Positions 16,411 to 27,403 of a DNA stretch of 64,000 nucleotides are shown one piece after another; the stretch's first letter is position 1, and every line of letters starts with the position of its first letter. The stretch is taken from positions 3,297,001-3,361,000 of the forward strand of contig NZ_CP113431.1 in assembly GCF_030506255.1 (NCBI RefSeq), read 5' to 3'. The notes under the pieces were generated by a model. It ran no database searches. It was not told the origin of the DNA and saw nothing but the letters and a program-made list of their open reading frames with translations. The position numbers were made by a program, and so were the translations under genes. The DNA comes from Nocardioides sp. Arc9.136. GTDB lineage: Bacteria > Actinomycetota > Actinomycetes > Propionibacteriales > Nocardioidaceae.

Positions 16411-17386
16411 TCTGCGTGAGGCGGAAGAGGTAGGCCAGCGCCGGCAGCACGATCACCGCCGCCAGGCCCACCGCCACCAGCAGCGCCTGCAGCGTCGCGT
16501 CCGCGCCGGCCGCCTCGGCGACGGTGAGCTGGTCGACCAGGATCCACGGGTACTGACCGACGCCCCAGCCGGAGACCACCGCGGCGACCGCGACGACGGC
16601 CGTCACGCGCGCCAGGCCGAACCTGCGGCGCGCCAGCAGCACCAGCGTCGCGATCCCGGCGAGCGCCGAGGCCACCACCAGCGGCGCCGCCTGGGTCTCC
16701 AGGCCGTCGGCCAGCGTCGGCGCGTCCCGCTCGAGCGGCACGAGCGCCGCGAGCACCACCGCCCCGGTGACCACGCCGACCCCGATCGTGCGACGCCGCA
16801 GCTGCTCGGCGAGCCGCTCGTGCCCGCCGCGGGCGGCGTCGGAGCACAGGAAGCACCCGGCCAGGAAGGCGCAGGTGCCGATCGCGATCACCCCGCCAAA
16901 GGCAGAGGTGGGGTTGAGCCAGGAGCTCCACAGGTCGCCACGTCCCTCGGCCGGCACCCGCCCCGAGGCGATCCCCCCGGCCACGGCCCCCAGGAAGAAC
17001 GGCGTCACCAGCGAGGAGGTCGCGAAGACCGCGCCGAACAGCCGCGCCTGCGCCAGGGACGCGGCGTACTTGCGGAAGGCGAAGCTGGCGCCGCGCAGGA
17101 CGATGCCGAGCAGCGCGAGCAGCATCGGCACGATCAGGGTGTTCATGGCGGCGGCGAAGGACTCCGGGAACGCCGTCCACCACGTCACCAGCACGTAGAT
17201 CAGCCACACGTGGTTGGCCTCCCACACCGGGCCGATGCTGTGGTCGACCAGCGTCCGCAGCTCCGCCCCGCGACGGCTGCCGCCGGCCGTCAGGTCGTAG
17301 AAGCCCGACCCGAAGTCGGCTCCGGCGAACACGGCGTACGCCAGCACGCCGACGAACAGCGCCGCGGCGACGGTCACCTCGAGCAT
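16382..17386 (-). CDS. cydB: Cytochrome bd ubiquinol/menaquinol oxidase subunit II
   Basis: A 334-residue polytopic membrane protein with about eight or nine segments, including AALFVGVLAYAVFAGADFGS near the N-terminus and the family motif VWEANHVWLIYVLVTWW near 55-72. It is subunit II of cytochrome bd oxidase, the high-affinity terminal oxidase that reduces O2 to water without pumping protons. Its ATG overlaps the cydA stop by one base (TGATG), so the two are coupled. The usual cydDC assembly transporter is not downstream; a terminator hairpin lies over the stop codon. Confidence 0.95.
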   Translation of the reverse strand: MLEVTVAAALFVGVLAYAVFAGADFGSGFYDLTAGGSRRGAELRTLVDHSIGPVWEANHVWLIYVLVTWWTAFPESFAAAMNTLIVPMLLALLGIVLRGASFAFRKYAASLAQARLFGAVFATSSLVTPFFLGAVAGGIASGRVPAEGRGDLWSSWLNPTSAFGGVIAIGTCAFLAGCFLCSDAARGGHERLAEQLRRRTIGVGVVTGAVVLAALVPLERDAPTLADGLETQAAPLVVASALAGIATLVLLARRRFGLARVTAVVAVAAVVSGWGVGQYPWILVDQLTVAEAAGADATLQALLVAVGLAAVIVLPALAYLFRLTQTEAWSRPEH

Positions 17387-18828
17387 CAGTGCACCGCCCC
17401 CGCGGTTGGCGTGCCCGAGTCCTCGGAGCCGGGCGGGTCGGGGGCGTAGGGGCTCGGCAGGTCGTCCTCGCCGGCCCGCCAGCGCCGCGCCATCGAGCGC
17501 AGCACGACGACCGCGCCGGTGGTCATCGCGACGTACACCACCGTCGTCGCGCCGAGCAGCCACCACAGCCCCGAGTTGTCCCCCGCGGCCTCGGGCGTGC
17601 GCATGAAGCCCTGCACGATCCACGGCTGGCGGCCCACCTCGGTGGCGATCCAGCCGGCCTCCATGGCGATCACCGCCAGCACGCCGCCGGTCGCGGCGAA
17701 CCGGAGGAACCACCGGTTGTCGAGGAGGTCGCGCCCGCGCCAGCGCGCCACCCAGTAGGCGACGGCCGCCAGCGCCAGCAGGGTCCCGATGCCGACCATG
17801 ACCTGGAAGGCCCAGTGGGTGAGGTTGACCGGCGGGTGGGTGTCGGCCGGGAAGGCGTCGAGCCCGACGACGGGCTCGGTGAGGGAGTTCCGGGCGATGA
17901 TCGACCCGAGGTAGGGAATGTCGATGGCCCACTTCACCTCGCCGTCGACGAGGAACCCGCCGAGCCGCAGCGGAGAGGGGCTCTCGGTCTCGGTCGCCAG
18001 CTCGAAGGCCGCGAGCTTCGCCGGCTGCCACTCCGCCAGCCGACCGCCGAGCAGGTGGCCCACGACCGGCTGGACGACCGCCGAGACGCTCGCGAAGGCG
18101 AACGCCACGGTGAAGCCCAGGCGGTGGCGCCGGTCGCGACGGCCGCGGAGCATGCCCACGGCGTAGACCGCGGCGATGGCGAAGCCGGCGACCATGTACG
18201 CCGCCACCCACATGTGCAGGAACTGCCAGAAGCCCGCGGGGTTGAACAGCACCGCCCACGGCTCGATGTCGGTGACCTCGCCGTCGACGACGCGGAAGCC
18301 GGTGGGGACGTTCATCCAGGCGTTGACCGCGATCACGCAGTAGGTGCCGACCACGCCGGTCACCGCCATCGGCAGGATCATCAGCAGGTGCTGCTTGGCC
18401 GGCATCCGGCCCCAGCCGTAGAGGTAGATGCCGAGGAAGATCGCCTCGAGGAAGAACGCCAGGCCCTCGAAGGCGAACGGGAGGCCGAGCACGTCGCCGT
18501 AGGTCCCCATCAGGCCGGGCCAGAGCAGGCCCATCTCGAAGCTCAGCACGGTGCCGGAGACCGCGCCGATGGCGAAGAGCACCGCCGACACCTTCGCCCA
18601 GCGCTGCGCGAGGGTCAGCGCGTCCTGGTCGCCCCGGCGCAGGCCGATCAGGTGCATCGTGAAGATGATCGCCGGGAAGGCGACGCCGAAGCAGGCCAGG
18701 ATGATGTGCCAACCCAGCGAGAGCGCCATCTGCTGGCGGGCGGGCAGGAGCCCGGCGGGGTCGGAAGGCTCGGCCGCGAGGGTCGTCAGCGCGTCGGGCA
18801 GGGACTGGAGCACGTCGATGGGCACCAC
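17386..18828 (-). CDS. cydA: Cytochrome bd oxidase subunit I
   Basis: A 480-residue protein with about nine membrane segments. Landmarks: ARQQMALSLGWHIILACFGV with the heme b595 His, FWQFLHMWVAAYMV with the heme b558 His, GRQPWIVQG, and a short Q-loop region, as is usual outside the enterobacterial long-loop group. It oxidises menaquinol (the likely quinone in actinobacteria) and carries all three hemes. Two consecutive GTG codons start the frame; the first is used. TACCGT (18835-18840) stands 6 nt before it, and a Rex operator-like palindrome lies just upstream at 18868-18885, so expression probably rises when NADH/NAD+ is high at low oxygen. Confidence 0.95.
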   Translation of the reverse strand: MVPIDVLQSLPDALTTLAAEPSDPAGLLPARQQMALSLGWHIILACFGVAFPAIIFTMHLIGLRRGDQDALTLAQRWAKVSAVLFAIGAVSGTVLSFEMGLLWPGLMGTYGDVLGLPFAFEGLAFFLEAIFLGIYLYGWGRMPAKQHLLMILPMAVTGVVGTYCVIAVNAWMNVPTGFRVVDGEVTDIEPWAVLFNPAGFWQFLHMWVAAYMVAGFAIAAVYAVGMLRGRRDRRHRLGFTVAFAFASVSAVVQPVVGHLLGGRLAEWQPAKLAAFELATETESPSPLRLGGFLVDGEVKWAIDIPYLGSIIARNSLTEPVVGLDAFPADTHPPVNLTHWAFQVMVGIGTLLALAAVAYWVARWRGRDLLDNRWFLRFAATGGVLAVIAMEAGWIATEVGRQPWIVQGFMRTPEAAGDNSGLWWLLGATTVVYVAMTTGAVVVLRSMARRWRAGEDDLPSPYAPDPPGSEDSGTPTAGAVH

Positions 18829-18834
18829 ACCTCG

Positions 18835-18840
18835 ACGGTA
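18835..18840 (-). promoter_or_regulatory. Leaderless-type -10 element of cydA
   Basis: TACCGT on the minus strand, 6 nt before the cydA GTG. The expected -35 region (about 18858-18863) lies directly beside the Rex-like palindrome. Confidence 0.5.
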
Positions 18841-18867
18841 GGCCGGGAGCGCCGGGGAGCGAAGACT

Positions 18868-18885
18868 TTGTGAATGTTTTCACGA
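18868..18885 (-). promoter_or_regulatory. Rex-type operator upstream of cydAB
   Basis: TTGTGAATGTTTTCACGA on the plus strand differs from the Rex consensus TTGTGAAnnnnTTCACAA at one position (A to G near the 3' end). The dyad extends outward with flanking GAAGACT / AGTCCTTC. Rex is a redox repressor that leaves DNA when NADH rises, and cydAB is one of its classical targets in actinobacteria. Confidence 0.8.
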
Positions 18886-18966
18886 AGTCCTTCGGCCGGG
18901 CCCGAGCGACAGGCCCACGATCGCCGGAACGTGATTTCGGGGGCAGGAGTGACGGATGATGTCCGG

Positions 18967-20751
18967 GTGACGACGACCCGACGCCGCCCGCTCCTCCTGG
19001 CCCTCGCCGGGGGAACCGCAGCCGTCGCCGGCATCGGCACGGCAGCCCGCACCGGGCTGATCGGAGGAGGCGGTGACGACGGGCCGCGCGGCGGCCGGTT
19101 GGAGCTGAGCGCCGGCGACATGGGCGTGGAGTCCCTCACGCTGCCGCTGGACGACGAGGTGCTGGTCGAGGGAGCACCGGGCACCTCCCCGACCCCCGGC
19201 GCGCCCACGGCCCGCCGCGGCACCGGCAAGCTGGCGACCACGACGTACTCGATGGTCGGCTTCACCTGGACCCGGGGGGCGACCGAGCCGACCCTCGAGC
19301 TGAGCGTGCGACGCGGGTCCGCCTGGGAGCCCTGGTCGCGCGCCCCGCAGTCGCACGAGTCCCCGGACCCCGGGACCGGCGAGGTCGGCTCCACGGTCGG
19401 CAGCGACCTGGTCTGGGTGGGCCCGACCGACGGCATCCGCGTGCGGGTCGTCGGCGAGCGCCCGGCCGACCTCGCGCTCGTGCTGCTCCACCCGACCCCG
19501 CTCCCCGGCGACGAGGCCGCGCTCGACGACGCCGACGACTCCGAGGTCCTGCCGCTCGGCCGCACCTCGGCCCGGGCCGCCGCCGGCGTCCCCCGACCCA
19601 ACATCCGCAACCGCCAGGCCTGGGGTGCGAACGAGGACCTGCGCGACAAGCCGCCGTCGTACATCTCGACGATCCAGCAGGTGCACGTGCACCACACGGT
19701 CAACAGCAACACCTACGGCGAGGGCGAGGTGCCGGCGCTCATCCGCGGGATGTACGCGTACCACACCCAGAGCCTGGGCTGGTCCGACCTCGGCTACAAC
19801 TTCCTCGTCGACCGCTTCGGCCGGGTCTGGACGGGTCGCGCCGGCGGGGCCTCGAAGAACGTCCGCGGCGCCCACACCCTCGGCTTCAACGCCACCTCGG
19901 CCGGCATCTCGGTCATCGGCAACTTCGACCAGGTCAAGCCGCCCCAGGCGGTCATCGACGCCATCGCCCGGGTCGCGGCCTGGAAGCTCGACCAGTACGG
20001 GCGCGACCCGCTGGGCAGGACCACCGTGCGCAGCGAGGGCAGCGACAAGTACGGCGCGGGGCGGTCGGTGACGCTGCCGGTCATCGACGGCCACCGCGAC
20101 ACCAACGACACCTCCTGCCCCGGCTCGAACCTCTACGCCGCGCTGCCCGCGATCCGGCAGAAGACGAAGAAGCGCATCGACAACTTCCGCGGGCAGGGCT
20201 CCGCCGTCACGATCACGGCGCCGTTCACCAGGTCCGGCAAGGTCGTCTTCGGGACCAAGGTCGAGGTCCGGCCAGGGACGTGGACCCCCGCGGGGGCCAC
20301 CCCCACCTACACCTGGCTGCGCGACGGCAAGCCCATCGGCGGCGCCCGCGGGTCGGACTACAACATCCGCCGGGCCGACATCGGCTCCCGGATCACCTGC
20401 CGCGTCGACGTCGCGGCCGAGGGCGCCGCCACCGCGTCGCAGACGGTCTCGTGGCCGGGGCGGGGTCGTGCCGCCACCTCGCTCACCGTCCGGGCCGCCG
20501 GCCGCAAGGGACGCGCGCTCATCACGGTGGTGGCCACGGCCGCCGGGCTCGCCGCCGGGCACCCGGCCACCGAGGTCGTCGTACGGGTCGCCGGGAGGAC
20601 CCAGACGTTCAGGCTGAAGGACGGCCGCGCCTCCGGGCTCGTCCGCGACCTGCCCGCGGGCCGGCACGACGTCAGCGCGGTCGTCCGGTCCACGGCGACC
20701 TCCACCCGCGCCACGGCCAGCGACACGACGGTCGTCAAGCCCACCGGCTGA
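18967..20751 (+). CDS. Secreted peptidoglycan-recognition / N-acetylmuramoyl-L-alanine amidase
   Basis: A 594-residue exported protein. The N-terminus (MTTTRRRPLLLALAGG) has a twin-arginine-like pair followed by a hydrophobic core. After a beta-rich region comes an amidase_2/PGRP domain (about 205-370): HVHHTVNSNTY with zinc His, YAYHTQSLGWSDLGYNF, VIDGHRDTNDTSCPG with the remaining zinc ligands. The C-terminal 170 residues look like Ig-like adhesive domains (YTWLRDGKPIG). It should cleave the lactyl-Ala bond of peptidoglycan, or bind it, outside the cell. The GTG at 18967 is preferred over GTG 18949 because GATGAT lies 6 nt before it and it opens the signal. A related architecture is encoded at 53831-55957. 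Confidence 0.88.
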   Translation: MTTTRRRPLLLALAGGTAAVAGIGTAARTGLIGGGGDDGPRGGRLELSAGDMGVESLTLPLDDEVLVEGAPGTSPTPGAPTARRGTGKLATTTYSMVGFTWTRGATEPTLELSVRRGSAWEPWSRAPQSHESPDPGTGEVGSTVGSDLVWVGPTDGIRVRVVGERPADLALVLLHPTPLPGDEAALDDADDSEVLPLGRTSARAAAGVPRPNIRNRQAWGANEDLRDKPPSYISTIQQVHVHHTVNSNTYGEGEVPALIRGMYAYHTQSLGWSDLGYNFLVDRFGRVWTGRAGGASKNVRGAHTLGFNATSAGISVIGNFDQVKPPQAVIDAIARVAAWKLDQYGRDPLGRTTVRSEGSDKYGAGRSVTLPVIDGHRDTNDTSCPGSNLYAALPAIRQKTKKRIDNFRGQGSAVTITAPFTRSGKVVFGTKVEVRPGTWTPAGATPTYTWLRDGKPIGGARGSDYNIRRADIGSRITCRVDVAAEGAATASQTVSWPGRGRAATSLTVRAAGRKGRALITVVATAAGLAAGHPATEVVVRVAGRTQTFRLKDGRASGLVRDLPAGRHDVSAVVRSTATSTRATASDTTVVKPTG

Positions 20752-20802
20752 GCCGCCCGACGCACGCCACAGGCGCACGCGGCAGACGCACGCGGCAGAC
20801 GC

Positions 20803-20839
20803 ACGACCGCCCCGACCGCAGTGCGGTCGGGGCGGTCGT
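20803..20839. terminator. 18-bp perfect hairpin terminator
   Basis: ACGACCGCCCCGACCGCA (20803-20820) is exactly inverted at 20822-20839. It lies between the amidase gene and the oppositely oriented small gene and can serve both. Confidence 0.8.
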
Positions 20840-20852
20840 CGTAGGAGCTCCG

Positions 20853-21014
20853 TCAGCTGTCGGCGGTGCGCCGCGCGTGCACGTGCTGGGGGTTGAACGC
20901 CCACAGCGTGTAGGCGTCCAGCGACCGCAGCCACTCACGCGGCGATCCGAGGCTGATCCGAACGGGGGGCGGGATGAGCATGTCTCTCCAGAGGCAGTAG
21001 GTCTTCTCGTCCAC
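20853..21014 (-). CDS. Small ORF of 53 residues, function unknown
   Basis: The frame MDEKTYCLWRDMLIPPP... ends with HVHARRTADS. It is kept because it stops 14 bp before the strong bidirectional hairpin at 20803-20839 and its composition (Trp, Leu, Pro, aromatic residues) looks protein-like rather than like a high-GC shadow. The start is a GTG with no strong ribosome-binding site, so the call is tentative. No family recognised. Confidence 0.4.
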   Translation of the reverse strand: MDEKTYCLWRDMLIPPPVRISLGSPREWLRSLDAYTLWAFNPQHVHARRTADS

Positions 21015-21177
21015 CCGGCACAACGATCCCCCGGGCGTCCGCATGCCCCGGCGTGCGCCCCGATCGCCGTGATGCCGCCCACGCGACCTGTGGACGGGCG
21101 GTTGACGCCTGCGCGAGATCGGCGTTGTGTGGTCCATGCGGACGCAAACGGACGCAAACGCAAGGATCGGCGCACGA

Positions 21178-21840
21178 ATGGATCTCGGGATGGACCACAC
21201 CCCACGCGGCTCCGTGCCGCGCTGCCTCCTGGTGGAGGTCGCCGCGACAGCCGCCCTCGCCGGGCTCGCCGCGCTGGCGGTCCCCGCCGCCGGGAGCGTC
21301 GCGCGCTCCTCGGGGAGCGCGTTCGACGACCTGCTGGTCGGCGCCTGCGCGGTGGTGGCGCTCGTGGCCGCCTCCTGGCTGTGGCTCGTGACGACCGCGG
21401 TCGTGGTCGAGGCCCTCCGGGGTGGCGGCCCCGGGTCGGGCGGCCGGGGCGTCCCCCGGGTCGTCCGCGCCGCGGTCCTGGGTGCCTGCGGCGTCGCCCT
21501 CGTGGTGCCGTGCGCACCGGCACTGGCCTCGGCGGACCAGCCGCACCCCCTGCACGGGCTGCCGATGCCGGACCGGGCCACCTCGACGGCCGCCTGGATC
21601 TCCGGCGCCCTCGCGCACCCGCAGCCCGCGGCGCGGACCCACGTCGTACGTCCCGGGGACACGCTGTGGGCCATCGCCGCGGCGGACGTCTCCCCCACTG
21701 CCGCCCCCGCCGCCGTCACCCGGCGCTGGCACCACGTCCACGACCTCAACCGGGCCGTCATCGGCGACGACCCTGACCTCATCCGACCCGGCCAGCGGCT
21801 GCTGCTGCCGCCGGCCGCTGACCGAGGAGACCGCTCATGA
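21178..21840 (+). CDS. Membrane LysM-domain protein
   Basis: A 220-residue protein with two or three N-terminal membrane segments (AATAALAGLAALAVPAAG; LLVGACAVVALVAASWLWLV; AVLGACGVALVVPCAPALAS) and one C-terminal LysM domain (THVVRPGDTLWAIAAADV ... IRPGQRLLLPP) that should bind N-acetylglucosamine chains outside the membrane. ATG 21178 is chosen because AAGGA lies 11 nt upstream; ATG 21136 and 21190 are alternatives. It overlaps the Rv3235-like gene as ATGA (21837-21840). Upstream, the 10-bp direct repeat GGACGCAAAC occurs twice near 21140-21159. Confidence 0.8.
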   Translation: MDLGMDHTPRGSVPRCLLVEVAATAALAGLAALAVPAAGSVARSSGSAFDDLLVGACAVVALVAASWLWLVTTAVVVEALRGGGPGSGGRGVPRVVRAAVLGACGVALVVPCAPALASADQPHPLHGLPMPDRATSTAAWISGALAHPQPAARTHVVRPGDTLWAIAAADVSPTAAPAAVTRRWHHVHDLNRAVIGDDPDLIRPGQRLLLPPAADRGDRS

Positions 21841-22376
21841 CCACACCGCCCCTCGACGCCCAGCGCCGCAACGTCCTGCGCTTCCCGCGCCCGCCCGAGC
21901 CGACGAGCGTCCAGGGCACCCTGGCCCTCGACCTGAGCCCGCGGCTCGACCCGCCGCCGGCCCAGGGCCCCGACGGCGCCACGAGCGCCGGGGTGGTCCC
22001 GGTCGACCTCCGCCGCCGCAGGGGTCTCGAGCAGTGGTCGCGCCGGTTCGCCCAGGCCGCCGTCGAGATCGTCGGTGGCGACCGCCCGGTCAGCCAGCTG
22101 CTGCGGTGGACCTCACCGGAGGTGTACGCCGACCTCGACCGCCGCGCCTGCCTGGTCGCCCGCGCCGGCGGTCACCGCCCGGGCGCCGGCCGCGCACAGC
22201 CGGTCGGCCCCAAGGTGCTCAGCGTGCACAGCTGTTTCGTGTCCGCCGTCGTGGTCGAGACCAGCGTGCACGTGCGGTACGGCGAGCGCTCCCGCGCCCT
22301 CGCCGTCCGGTTCGAGGAGCGCGCCGGCAAGGGCACCCCGGCCCGCTGGGTCTGCACCGCTCTCGACTTCGCCTGA
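21837..22376 (+). CDS. Rv3235-family protein
   Basis: A 179-residue soluble protein matching the actinobacterial Rv3235 family: a Pro-rich N-terminus, then WSRRFAQAAVEIVGGDRPVSQLLRWTSPEVY and a compact C-terminal beta/alpha part (VHVRYGERSRALAVRFE ... WVCTALDF). The family is found beside secA and has no established function. It is translationally coupled to the LysM membrane protein, so a link to the envelope or to secretion is possible. It ends before a repeat-rich gap and a terminator that separate it from convergent secA. Confidence 0.85.
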   Translation: MTTPPLDAQRRNVLRFPRPPEPTSVQGTLALDLSPRLDPPPAQGPDGATSAGVVPVDLRRRRGLEQWSRRFAQAAVEIVGGDRPVSQLLRWTSPEVYADLDRRACLVARAGGHRPGAGRAQPVGPKVLSVHSCFVSAVVVETSVHVRYGERSRALAVRFEERAGKGTPARWVCTALDFA

Positions 22377-22386
22377 GTCGCCTGAG

Positions 22387-22510
22387 CAGGACCGGCCGAG
22401 GAACGAGGCCGGTCCGTCGCGAAGGCGGGTCGAGCGGGGCCCGCGAGCGAGGAACGAGGTCGCGACGGCCGGGTCGAGACCCGGTGAGGTGCGCAGGGCC
22501 TCGGGCCACT
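22387..22510. repeat. Solo copy of the dispersed repeat family with small dyads
   Basis: GGACCGGCC/GGCCGGTCC forms a 9-bp stem around GAGGAACGA, GAGGAACGAG recurs near 22449, and 22471-22504 (GGGTCGAGACCCGGTGAGGTGCGCAGGGCCTCGG) is nearly identical to the inner end of the repeats at 36170-36412. Confidence 0.7.
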
Positions 22511-22578
22511 ACACGGTCACGGGGCCTCGCCGACGCTCGTCGACGCGCGATGCCCGACCGACGGAAGCGCACGGACGG

Positions 22579-22617
22579 CGAACGCCGGCCGGTCCTGGGG
22601 GGACCGGCCGGCGTTCG
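22579..22617. terminator. 17-bp hairpin between Rv3235-like gene and secA
   Basis: CGAACGCCGGCCGGTCC (22579-22595) is exactly inverted at 22601-22617 around a 5-nt loop. It lies 17 bp past the secA stop and serves both convergent genes. Confidence 0.8.
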
Positions 22618-22633
22618 TGGGTGCTGAGGCGCC

Positions 22634-25459
<2,826 letters not shown>

Positions 25460-25531
25460 GGGGGTACAACTCCTAGCGATGGGAAGCCGGACGGGCGGCG
25501 CCGCCACTCTACCCAGCGGGTCGAGGCGGCC

Positions 25532-26749
25532 CTAACCGGATCGGAGCAGCTCCTCCAGCACCGGCGCCAGGTCGCCCCGGGGCTCCACGACGAGCGGCTC
25601 GTCGGCGACGAGCCCGAGCCAGCCGGCCAGCCGGCGCAGCTCGAGGACCAGCTCGGGCGCGGTCTCCGGCGGCGCGCCGGGCTCGGCGTACGCCCCGCGC
25701 ACGAGGAGCCGCCCCGCCGCCCGGTCGGCCTTGAGGTCGACGCGCGCCACCAGGCGGTCGCCGAGCAGGAACGGCAGCACGTAGTAGCCGTGCACCCGCT
25801 TGTCGGCCGGCACGTAGATCTCGATGCGGTAGCGGAACCCGAAGATCCGCTCGGTGCGCTCGCGCTCCCACACGACCGGGTCGAAGGGGCTCAGCAGCGC
25901 GCGGGCGTCGACCCGGCGCGGCCGGCGGGCGTCGCGGTGGAGGTAGACCGGCCGGTCCCACCCCTCGACGCGGGCCGGGAGCAGCTCGCCGGCCTCGACC
26001 AGCTCAGCGACCGCCCGGCGCGTCTCGTCGACGCCCATCCGGTAGTAGTCGCGCAGGCAGGGGGCGCTGGCGACCCCGTGCGAGCGGGCAGCCCGCCGGA
26101 CCAGCTCGCGCGCCGCCTCCGCGGGCGTCGGCACGGGGCGTGCGAGCACCTCGGCCGGCAGCACCCGCTCGGGCAGGTCGTAGACCGGCTCGAAGGACGG
26201 CGTGCGCGCCGCGACGGCCAGCTCACCGGTCATGAACAACAGGTCCAGCGCCTTGCGCGCCTCCGACCAGTTCCAGCCCCAGTGCTCCTTGCTGCGCGGC
26301 CCGTCCGCACCCAGGGCCGGCTCCAGCTCGCGGGCCGTCGACGCGCCGCGGGCGCGCACCTCGGCCAGCACGGAGGCGGTGAGCTCCTCGGGCAGGTCGC
26401 GCCACCACTTGCCCCGCCGCTCGCGGTAGTCCGCCATCCGGTGCTGCATGTGCGGCCACAGGTCGACCGGCATGAACGCCTGGACGTGCGCCCAGTACTC
26501 CACCACGCGCCGCGGCCGCTGCTCCGCCGCCCGGCGGAGCAGCTCGGTGTCGTACGGCCCCATGCGCGAGTAGAGCGGCACGTAGTGCGCCCGCTGCAGC
26601 ACGTTGACGGAGTCGACCTGCAGCACGCCGGTGCGCTCCAGGGTGCGGGTGAACGTCCGCATGGTCGGCACGGTGTGGCGCGGGTCCAGGAACCCCTGCG
26701 CCGCCAGCGCCACTCGCCGGGCCTGCGCGCGGGACAGGTGCTCGGTCAC
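25532..26749 (-). CDS. YcaQ/AZL-type winged-helix DNA glycosylase
   Basis: A 405-residue protein of the HTH_42 (DUF1006) family, which includes AlkZ and E. coli YcaQ, glycosylases that remove alkylated bases and unhook interstrand crosslinks. The catalytic-loop motif reads QVDSVNVLQRAHYVPLYSR near residue 43, that is QxD as in the YcaQ branch rather than QxQ as in AlkZ. The GWNWSEARKALDLLFMTGEL winged-helix segment and the C-terminal DRLVARVDLKADRAAGRLLV beta-barrel are also typical. TACCCT (26757-26762), 7 nt before the GTG, indicates a leaderless transcript. It probably acts in DNA repair; no biosynthetic cluster for a crosslinking metabolite is adjacent. Confidence 0.9.
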   Translation of the reverse strand: MTEHLSRAQARRVALAAQGFLDPRHTVPTMRTFTRTLERTGVLQVDSVNVLQRAHYVPLYSRMGPYDTELLRRAAEQRPRRVVEYWAHVQAFMPVDLWPHMQHRMADYRERRGKWWRDLPEELTASVLAEVRARGASTARELEPALGADGPRSKEHWGWNWSEARKALDLLFMTGELAVAARTPSFEPVYDLPERVLPAEVLARPVPTPAEAARELVRRAARSHGVASAPCLRDYYRMGVDETRRAVAELVEAGELLPARVEGWDRPVYLHRDARRPRRVDARALLSPFDPVVWERERTERIFGFRYRIEIYVPADKRVHGYYVLPFLLGDRLVARVDLKADRAAGRLLVRGAYAEPGAPPETAPELVLELRRLAGWLGLVADEPLVVEPRGDLAPVLEELLRSG

Positions 26750-26810
26750 GCGTTGGAGGGTAGGGCCCGCCGCCGACGCCTGCCTTCCCGGCGCTGCGGG
26801 CGCGGTCGCT

Positions 26811-26880
26811 GGAGTCCCCGGTCAACCGGGGACTCCCTCGCTTACCGGGGTAGATCTGCCCCGGTGAGCAAGGGACTTCC
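26811..26880. repeat. Hairpin-rich block upstream of the YcaQ-like gene
   Basis: GGAGTCCCCGGT (26811-26822) is exactly inverted at 26825-26836. Directly after it, CCCTCGCTTACCGGGG is inverted with two mismatches as CCCCGGTGAGCAAGGG around TAGATCTG. The block sits between the YcaQ promoter and the 214-bp repeats. Confidence 0.7.
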
Positions 26881-26957
26881 CCGGTCAGCAGCCTTCCGGG
26901 GGCCTCTGCGACCGGGGGGCGGGTACGCCGCGCGGGTCGGGGCCGCGGCTCGGCTCG

Positions 26958-27377
26958 CCGGGTCTCGACGACGCTCGCTCGCGCTCGCTGCTCGACCAGC
27001 GGCTGCCGCGCGGGTCGGGGCCGGAGGTGGACGACGGGCGGGCAGGCCCGGTCGTGGTCGGGTCTGGCAGCCCGGAGCGAGGCACGAGCGCAGGGCCGGT
27101 AGACCGGGCCCTGCCCGCCCGGCGGGAACCGCAGCCCCCGACCCCCACCACCGACGCCGTAGCCCGGCTCACCGGGTCGCGACGACGCTCGCTAGCGCTC
27201 GCCGCTCGACCAGCGGCTGCCGCGCGGGTCGGGGCCGGAGGTGGACGACGGGCGGGCAGGCCCGGTCGTGGTCGGGTCTGGCAGCCCGGAGCGAGGCACG
27301 AGCGCAGGGCCGGTAGACCGGGCCCTGCCCGCCCAGTGGGAACCGCAGGCCCCGACCCCCACCACCAACGGCCCCGC
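26958..27377. repeat. Two tandem copies of the ~214-bp intergenic repeat
   Basis: Copy A begins at 26958 and copy B at 27172. Each starts with the core GGTCTCGACGACGCTCGC...GCTCGACCAGC (the T is deleted in copy B) and contains the inverted arms GGGCGGGCAGGCCCGGTC and GACCGGGCCCTGCCCGCCC (27036-27053 with 27102-27120; 27250-27267 with 27316-27334). No credible coding frame runs through. With the hairpin block this fills the 654-bp gap 26750-27403. Two further full copies lie at 63272-63709. Confidence 0.9.
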
Positions 27378-27403
27378 CGCTCGACCGGCGGGAACCGGTC
27401 GGC

